Of a stretch of 51,301 bases of DNA, positions 47,106 to 51,301 are shown piece by piece. The DNA comes from Zelonia costaricensis. Lineage: Eukaryota > Euglenozoa > Kinetoplastea > Trypanosomatida > Trypanosomatidae. The stretch lies in the NCBI GenBank assembly GCA_030849075.1, contig JASAOO010003385.1, positions 1-51,301 on the forward strand, given 5' to 3'. Position 1 is the stretch's first letter; every line of letters starts with the position of its first letter. Both the position numbers and the translations under genes were made by a program. Below the pieces are notes generated by a model. That model made no database searches. It was not told where the DNA came from and was given only the letters and a program-made list of their open reading frames with translations.

Positions 47106-50100
47106 ATGGAGTACCGCTGCTACATCCTCGGCGACGCGATCGCCGAGCCTGGGGCGCTCCTCCGCCGGCTCCTCTTCGACCCGTTCCCCGAGTCCGAGCA
47201 GCGGGCCCTGACGCGCCGCACGCTGCTGCAGGTGCGCGCCGATGAAACCAAGAGCGCCACCGCTGCTCCCGCCGGTGGGGGCGGTGGTGGTGGCAGCGTC
47301 CATGCGACTTCCATGGCGGTGTCGGTGCCGGACCTGAACGCGCCGCGCAGCGGGGCCGTGACGCTGCCCAATCCGTCGATGCCGTCCGTCGACATCACCG
47401 TGCAGTTCGGCGTCATCACGGAGCCGCGGGAGCTGGAGCGGGTGATGCTCGGCCACTACGCCGCTTCTACCTCCGGGGCCGGTGGGCTCGGTCGAAGCCT
47501 GCGTCGCCGCGCCACGTCGCCCGGCTCGACCTCCGGGCGCGACGTGGGCAGAGGTGCCGGTCCTTCATCCGAAGCGTCGTCGCTGACGCACTACGGCGCG
47601 GCGGCCACCGGTCTGGCGCTGCGGGCCCCGCCGCACGCCCTCGTCCTCGTCTTCAATCCCTTCTCTCTCTCGTCTTTCCTGCGCCTGCGGGTCGAGTGGG
47701 CGCACGCACTGCGTGGACTGCGGCAGCAGCGGCAGGCGCAGCTCGACTACCTGCACACCCACCAGCAGCAGCAGCAGCTGTACCAGTCGAACTCCTCTGT
47801 CGTCCTGCCTCGCAATGCGTCGACGGCGACACTGATGGGGTCGCCACTGCACGTGGGGCATGGGAAGGGCCACGCCGCGGCCATGTTCGCGGCAACTCCT
47901 ACCGCCGCCTCGCCGCTGTCGCCGGCCTTCCCAATGGACGCGATGGAGGGGTTCCCGCCGGTGCTGCTGGTGGGCGCGCGGATGGAGCTGGCGCGGGAGG
48001 CCATGGAGGCGACGCCCTCCATTCGGCTGCCCTCCTCACGCGACGTTGCGGAGGTGGCGCAGGGACTGCAGGCGCCTGTGTACCTCGAGGTCGGCACGGA
48101 CTGGGATGACACTGTGAACGCGCTGCGAGCCGCGATTGCGCGGGGCTGCATGGGCGAGCTGGCCACCGCCCCGGCTGTCGCCCTCGACGCCGCGTACCAG
48201 GCGCGGCAGGGCACCATTGCGCGTGCTATGGAGGAGGTGCAGGCGAACCCGTGGGAGGAGGACGAGGCCGGGGACGACGGGACTACGTTCAGCGCAGGCG
48301 CGAACGGGTCGCTGGTGCGGCCGCCGGTGATTTCGCTGCTTGGGCCGCACGGCAACGGCGGCGCCGACGGAGGAGGGGCTGTGCGATCAGCCGCAGCAGC
48401 GGGCGGGGAGGGGAGGGACGCATCAGCGGGCACGCCACAGGAGATGCCGGACGCAGGCGCACGGCTGCACGGTGCGCCCTGTGAGAGCGAACCCGCGGAG
48501 CGTGGGCAGCCGAGACCGGGTGACGCCGTGGTGGACGACCTCGATGTCGACCGGCACTCGAGCCGCGCCTCCTTGCGCGCCTCCAGCCGCGGCGGCAGCA
48601 GCAGCAGCAGCAGCAGCAGCGACACGCGCAACGCAGACGTTGCGGAGCGGCTGGAGAGCCCGTTGCGGGGTCGGGAGCTGCGCCGGCACCTCGTCCATGC
48701 CCTTGCCCCACTCTGCCTCCCACCTGCCAGCGAGTCGGCCCCCGCGGCGAAGTCGACGTGGACCCGGCGCCTCCACCCGCGCAGCGGCCGCCTCTTCTAC
48801 GTCGTGCGCGCCACCGGAAAGGCGCAGTACGCGCGCCCAGCGGACTACGACGGGCCGCCGCTGCCCGCGGTGCTGCCACCCGACGCGAGCGCGGAGCACT
48901 CGGCAACGCTGCCTCCCTCCCCGGCGGCGGCGGCGGCGCGTGACAGTGGCAACGCCGCGGAGAGCGGCTCGGGTGAGGCGGCGACGCCGTCGAGAAGTCT
49001 GGCTGCCGCGGCGGCGACGGAGAAGGGAAGACGCGTAGACGGCGCGTGCTCCCCGTCGTCTGCACCATCCGCGCCCGCAGCAAGGCCTTCGGAGGCGCAC
49101 GCTGGGGACGACGCGGCTGCCTCGATCGACGCCGCTACGCCGTCTTCACAAGAGGGCGTCGGCGCGTGGCAACGCCGGCAGCAGGTGCAGCTCCGACGCG
49201 CACGGGTGCGCCAGCTCGAGCGGCAGGTCGACCAGGTGCGTGCGCAGGCGGACCGCCTTCGCGCGCAGTCGGAGGCGAACGGGGAGCTGCGCCAGCGTGT
49301 CGTGGCGCTCCGCGCCGAGCTGGATGCGGCGGAGCAGTCCTTCCTGGCGGGCGTCGCAGAGCAGAACGCGCAACTGGCGGCGGAGGCGATGCAAGTCACG
49401 CAGGCAATAGAGGAGCTGCTCGCTGCCCCGCACCCACAGCTCGCCAGCTCCGCCAGCGGGACGGCTCTTGAGTTGTCGGGGTCGGACGCGCACCGCCATA
49501 GCGCCGTGCCCATCACGTGCCTGCCCCCAGAGACACAGCGTGCCGACGCGGAGGTGCAGGAGGCTGTCGCCGCCCTGCAGGGCACGCTGAACCGGCGCGA
49601 TGCACAGGCGGAGGCGGTGACGCAGCTGAGGGGCCGCAAAGCCCGCCTTGCGCAGCGCACACAGGAGGCAGAGGAGGAGCTCGCAGCTCTCTCAGCCCGC
49701 GCTGCGAGGCTGGACACCGCGCTTGCAGCGCTTGGCGCGCAGGTGCACGCGTCCCACACGGAGGAAGCGCGACTGCGTGAGCAGCTCGCCGACTGCGAGG
49801 CCGCGAGGGCCGCGGAGGAGCGGCGGCGGGTGGCTGCGCTGGAGGAGCGCGTCGCAGCGCAGCAGGAGAGAGAGACGCTGGTGCTGGCACTGGAGGCGCA
49901 ACGCAACTCGGTTGCCGCCGCGCAGGCTCGATGTGCATCCACGCTGCGCGCCTTTTACCGGCCCACACGCACGAAACCCGCCGTGCTGTTGGAGGAGCGG
50001 GAGCGGCTGCGGCTGGCGCTAGAGGCGGCCACGGCCCAGTGCGCTCGTGCGCTGCTCGATGGCGCAGACCGGCTGGACAACGCGACTCGGCTCGCAAGCG

Positions 50101-50759
50101 ACCTGCGCGGCGGCGCGGCTCAACTGCAGTCGGCGCGCGCGCGGCACGAGCGGCGGCTACGCGATCAGCTGGAGGCTGCAGAGCGCACACAAGCGCGTCT
50201 CGTCCTCGCGCGCTACACTCCGCAATCGGCCGTGCCACGCGGGGATCGGGACGCCGCGTTGACAGACGAGCTTGCGGAGCTGAACGTTGCGGCGTGCACA
50301 GAGGCGCGTGGCGCGTGGCAGGCTCACGACGAGCGCATTTCAGTGCCGCTCCTCGTCCGCGCGGAGGGCGCCATGCGTGAGCTCGATGCAGTCATGCACG
50401 AGGCCCAGGCGCGCGTCGGAGAAGGTCAAACGACGTCGTCGCAGCTGAAGCCGCTGGCGCTGAAGTGGCTGGCCGAAGAAGTGACGGCCGTGGGCCAGGC
50501 AGTGTGCGAGGCAAGCGCGGAGCCGCAGTATGCCCTTGCGCAGCTCAGCAATCGCGCCCCTTCGACGGATCACAACCGCGTCGACACGCACTCGGCCGAC
50601 GCTGCTCAGACCCTGCCCGCCGTGCCGTCGCACTTCATGAAAGGTGGGGCGGACACGGTGGCTCAGGCTCTGTGGAGGACGTGCGACGGCGTACTGCCGC
50701 GGATGCCGCGGCTGAGCCCACAGTTCACGTCACTGTACACGTCCGTGCGCGGCGTGTGA
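47106..50759 (+). CDS. Putative pseudo-Rho/Ras GTPase fused to a degenerate WW module and long coiled coils
   Basis: This 1217-aa protein is not a family I recognise as a whole. The N-terminal 350 residues follow a small-GTPase order: strand 1 with a P-loop-like turn (YRCYILGDAIAEPGALLRRL, 3-22), a strand 3 candidate VDITVQFGVI (95-104), strand 4 plus helix HALVLVFNPFSLSSFLRLRV (177-196) ending VEW as in Rho proteins, strand 5 FPPVLLVGARMEL (283-295), and strand 6 with APVYLEVGTDWDD (323-335). The nucleotide-binding residues are lost: no GK[ST] in the P-loop, no DxxG, ARME in place of NKxD/TKxD, and GTD in place of SAK/SAL. It would therefore be a pseudo-GTPase. A WW-like module runs W552 to Y575-A-R-P578, with Tyr replacing the second Trp. 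From about 680 to 1130 it is almost all coiled coil. A scaffold role is inferred. The ATG at 47106 begins strand 1. Confidence 0.85.
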   Translation: MEYRCYILGDAIAEPGALLRRLLFDPFPESEQRALTRRTLLQVRADETKSATAAPAGGGGGGGSVHATSMAVSVPDLNAPRSGAVTLPNPSMPSVDITVQFGVITEPRELERVMLGHYAASTSGAGGLGRSLRRRATSPGSTSGRDVGRGAGPSSEASSLTHYGAAATGLALRAPPHALVLVFNPFSLSSFLRLRVEWAHALRGLRQQRQAQLDYLHTHQQQQQLYQSNSSVVLPRNASTATLMGSPLHVGHGKGHAAAMFAATPTAASPLSPAFPMDAMEGFPPVLLVGARMELAREAMEATPSIRLPSSRDVAEVAQGLQAPVYLEVGTDWDDTVNALRAAIARGCMGELATAPAVALDAAYQARQGTIARAMEEVQANPWEEDEAGDDGTTFSAGANGSLVRPPVISLLGPHGNGGADGGGAVRSAAAAGGEGRDASAGTPQEMPDAGARLHGAPCESEPAERGQPRPGDAVVDDLDVDRHSSRASLRASSRGGSSSSSSSSDTRNADVAERLESPLRGRELRRHLVHALAPLCLPPASESAPAAKSTWTRRLHPRSGRLFYVVRATGKAQYARPADYDGPPLPAVLPPDASAEHSATLPPSPAAAAARDSGNAAESGSGEAATPSRSLAAAAATEKGRRVDGACSPSSAPSAPAARPSEAHAGDDAAASIDAATPSSQEGVGAWQRRQQVQLRRARVRQLERQVDQVRAQADRLRAQSEANGELRQRVVALRAELDAAEQSFLAGVAEQNAQLAAEAMQVTQAIEELLAAPHPQLASSASGTALELSGSDAHRHSAVPITCLPPETQRADAEVQEAVAALQGTLNRRDAQAEAVTQLRGRKARLAQRTQEAEEELAALSARAARLDTALAALGAQVHASHTEEARLREQLADCEAARAAEERRRVAALEERVAAQQERETLVLALEAQRNSVAAAQARCASTLRAFYRPTRTKPAVLLEERERLRLALEAATAQCARALLDGADRLDNATRLASDLRGGAAQLQSARARHERRLRDQLEAAERTQARLVLARYTPQSAVPRGDRDAALTDELAELNVAACTEARGAWQAHDERISVPLLVRAEGAMRELDAVMHEAQARVGEGQTTSSQLKPLALKWLAEEVTAVGQAVCEASAEPQYALAQLSNRAPSTDHNRVDTHSADAAQTLPAVPSHFMKGGADTVAQALWRTCDGVLPRMPRLSPQFTSLYTSVRGV

Positions 50760-51301
50760 GGCTGGTTGACGGTGCAGGGACCGGCGCCGTCATCGCGAGC
50801 CTCGTCGCATTGGGGGAGGGGGAGGGGGGAGGGAAGGGCACTTCCGTTCACCTTTTCTCTCCCACACCCTTGCACCATCACGTCTTGTACTGCTCTCCCT
50901 CTCACCTTTCGGAGAACTTCCAGCGAGGCACTTGCGACATCGCCCAGCACCGAAGCGGCGATGGGCGATGGCGGCCGGCACGCGGCCGTCCCGCGGCGTG
51001 GTGCGCGCTCGCAAATATCGTCGCCAGCTCAAGAGAAGCCCCCCACCTCCAAAAAAACAAAAAATTGCTGCATGCCCGTCGACGCAGTCTGCACGGCAGT
51101 GCCCTGTTGGGACCCCCGTGCTGCGGGCCCTCCGTCCCGCTCTTGGCGGTGCCCACCCCCCGATGGCTCGCTCGCTCTCTATCTCTCGGCTCTGGGTGGA
51201 TTTGCTGGACATCGCCACGGGTGACGCGGTGCCCCCCCCCCTCCCCCTTGCCCTTCCTATGTGACGCCTCCGACCCTATCCTCTCCTCCGTGATCTCGCA
51301 C
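50760..51301 (+). other. 3' flank of the pseudo-GTPase gene, no gene seen
   Basis: The sequence is a probable 3' UTR and spacer with a G-rich run (about 50811-50834), pyrimidine-rich stretches, an A-rich patch (about 51051-51064) and a poly-C run (about 51231-51242) at the edge of the window. The open frames are low complexity. Confidence 0.6.

Overview
The window looks like nuclear DNA of a trypanosomatid of the Leishmania/Crithidia/Leptomonas type (Leishmaniinae). The evidence is a GC-rich genome, long intronless genes that all lie on the + strand, spacers packed with polypyrimidine tracts and CA/TG microsatellites, and a UDP-sugar pyrophosphorylase that closely resembles the Leishmania enzyme. 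From memory of the L. major protein the match is clearly homologous but far from identical, so I would not call this L. major. The block reads as one segment of a polycistronic unit. Each mRNA would be matured by spliced-leader trans-splicing and polyadenylation. I see no promoter, strand switch, tRNA, rRNA, CRISPR array or complete mobile element.

There are twelve convincing protein genes, all on the + strand. (1) 765-5045: kinesin motor joined to armadillo repeats and two calpain domain III-like modules. (2) 6668-7015: small, probably mitochondrial protein. (3) 7660-11004: NSUN2/Trm4-like RNA m5C methyltransferase. (4) 12261-16517: CEP164-like centriolar distal appendage/transition-fibre protein with an N-terminal WW domain. 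(5) 17700-21242: XRN-family 5'-3' exoribonuclease with two C-terminal membrane helices and a RanBP2-type zinc finger. (6) 22561-24456: UDP-sugar pyrophosphorylase ending in AKL, a possible glycosome signal. (7, 8) 25337-27628 and 28189-30939: two adjacent coiled-coil/low-complexity proteins whose heads may share a ubiquitin-like topology. (9) 32150-34375: orphan protein. (10) 40122-42737: basic, Ser/Arg-rich coiled-coil protein with RRPS repeats. (11) 44308-45666: VAP-type MSP-domain membrane protein with a long Pro/Gln tail. (12) 47106-50759: a degenerate Rho/Ras-like GTPase domain followed by a degenerate WW module and long coiled coils.

The spacers are mostly 0.6-1.6 kb. The exception is 34376-40121 (5.7 kb), which holds no gene I can support. 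In most spacers TG tracts come first, after the upstream stop codon, and CA tracts come later, just before the next start codon.

Genes in such arrays need not share a function. Several here nonetheless look cytoskeletal or flagellar (kinesin, CEP164-like, the coiled-coil proteins, the pseudo-GTPase). Two others act on RNA (NSUN2-like, XRN), one makes nucleotide sugars and one is a likely ER contact-site protein. The strongest candidate for something undescribed is gene 12, a putative pseudo-Rho GTPase/WW/coiled-coil fusion. Next come the kinesin/ARM/calpain-domain fusion and the membrane-anchored XRN.
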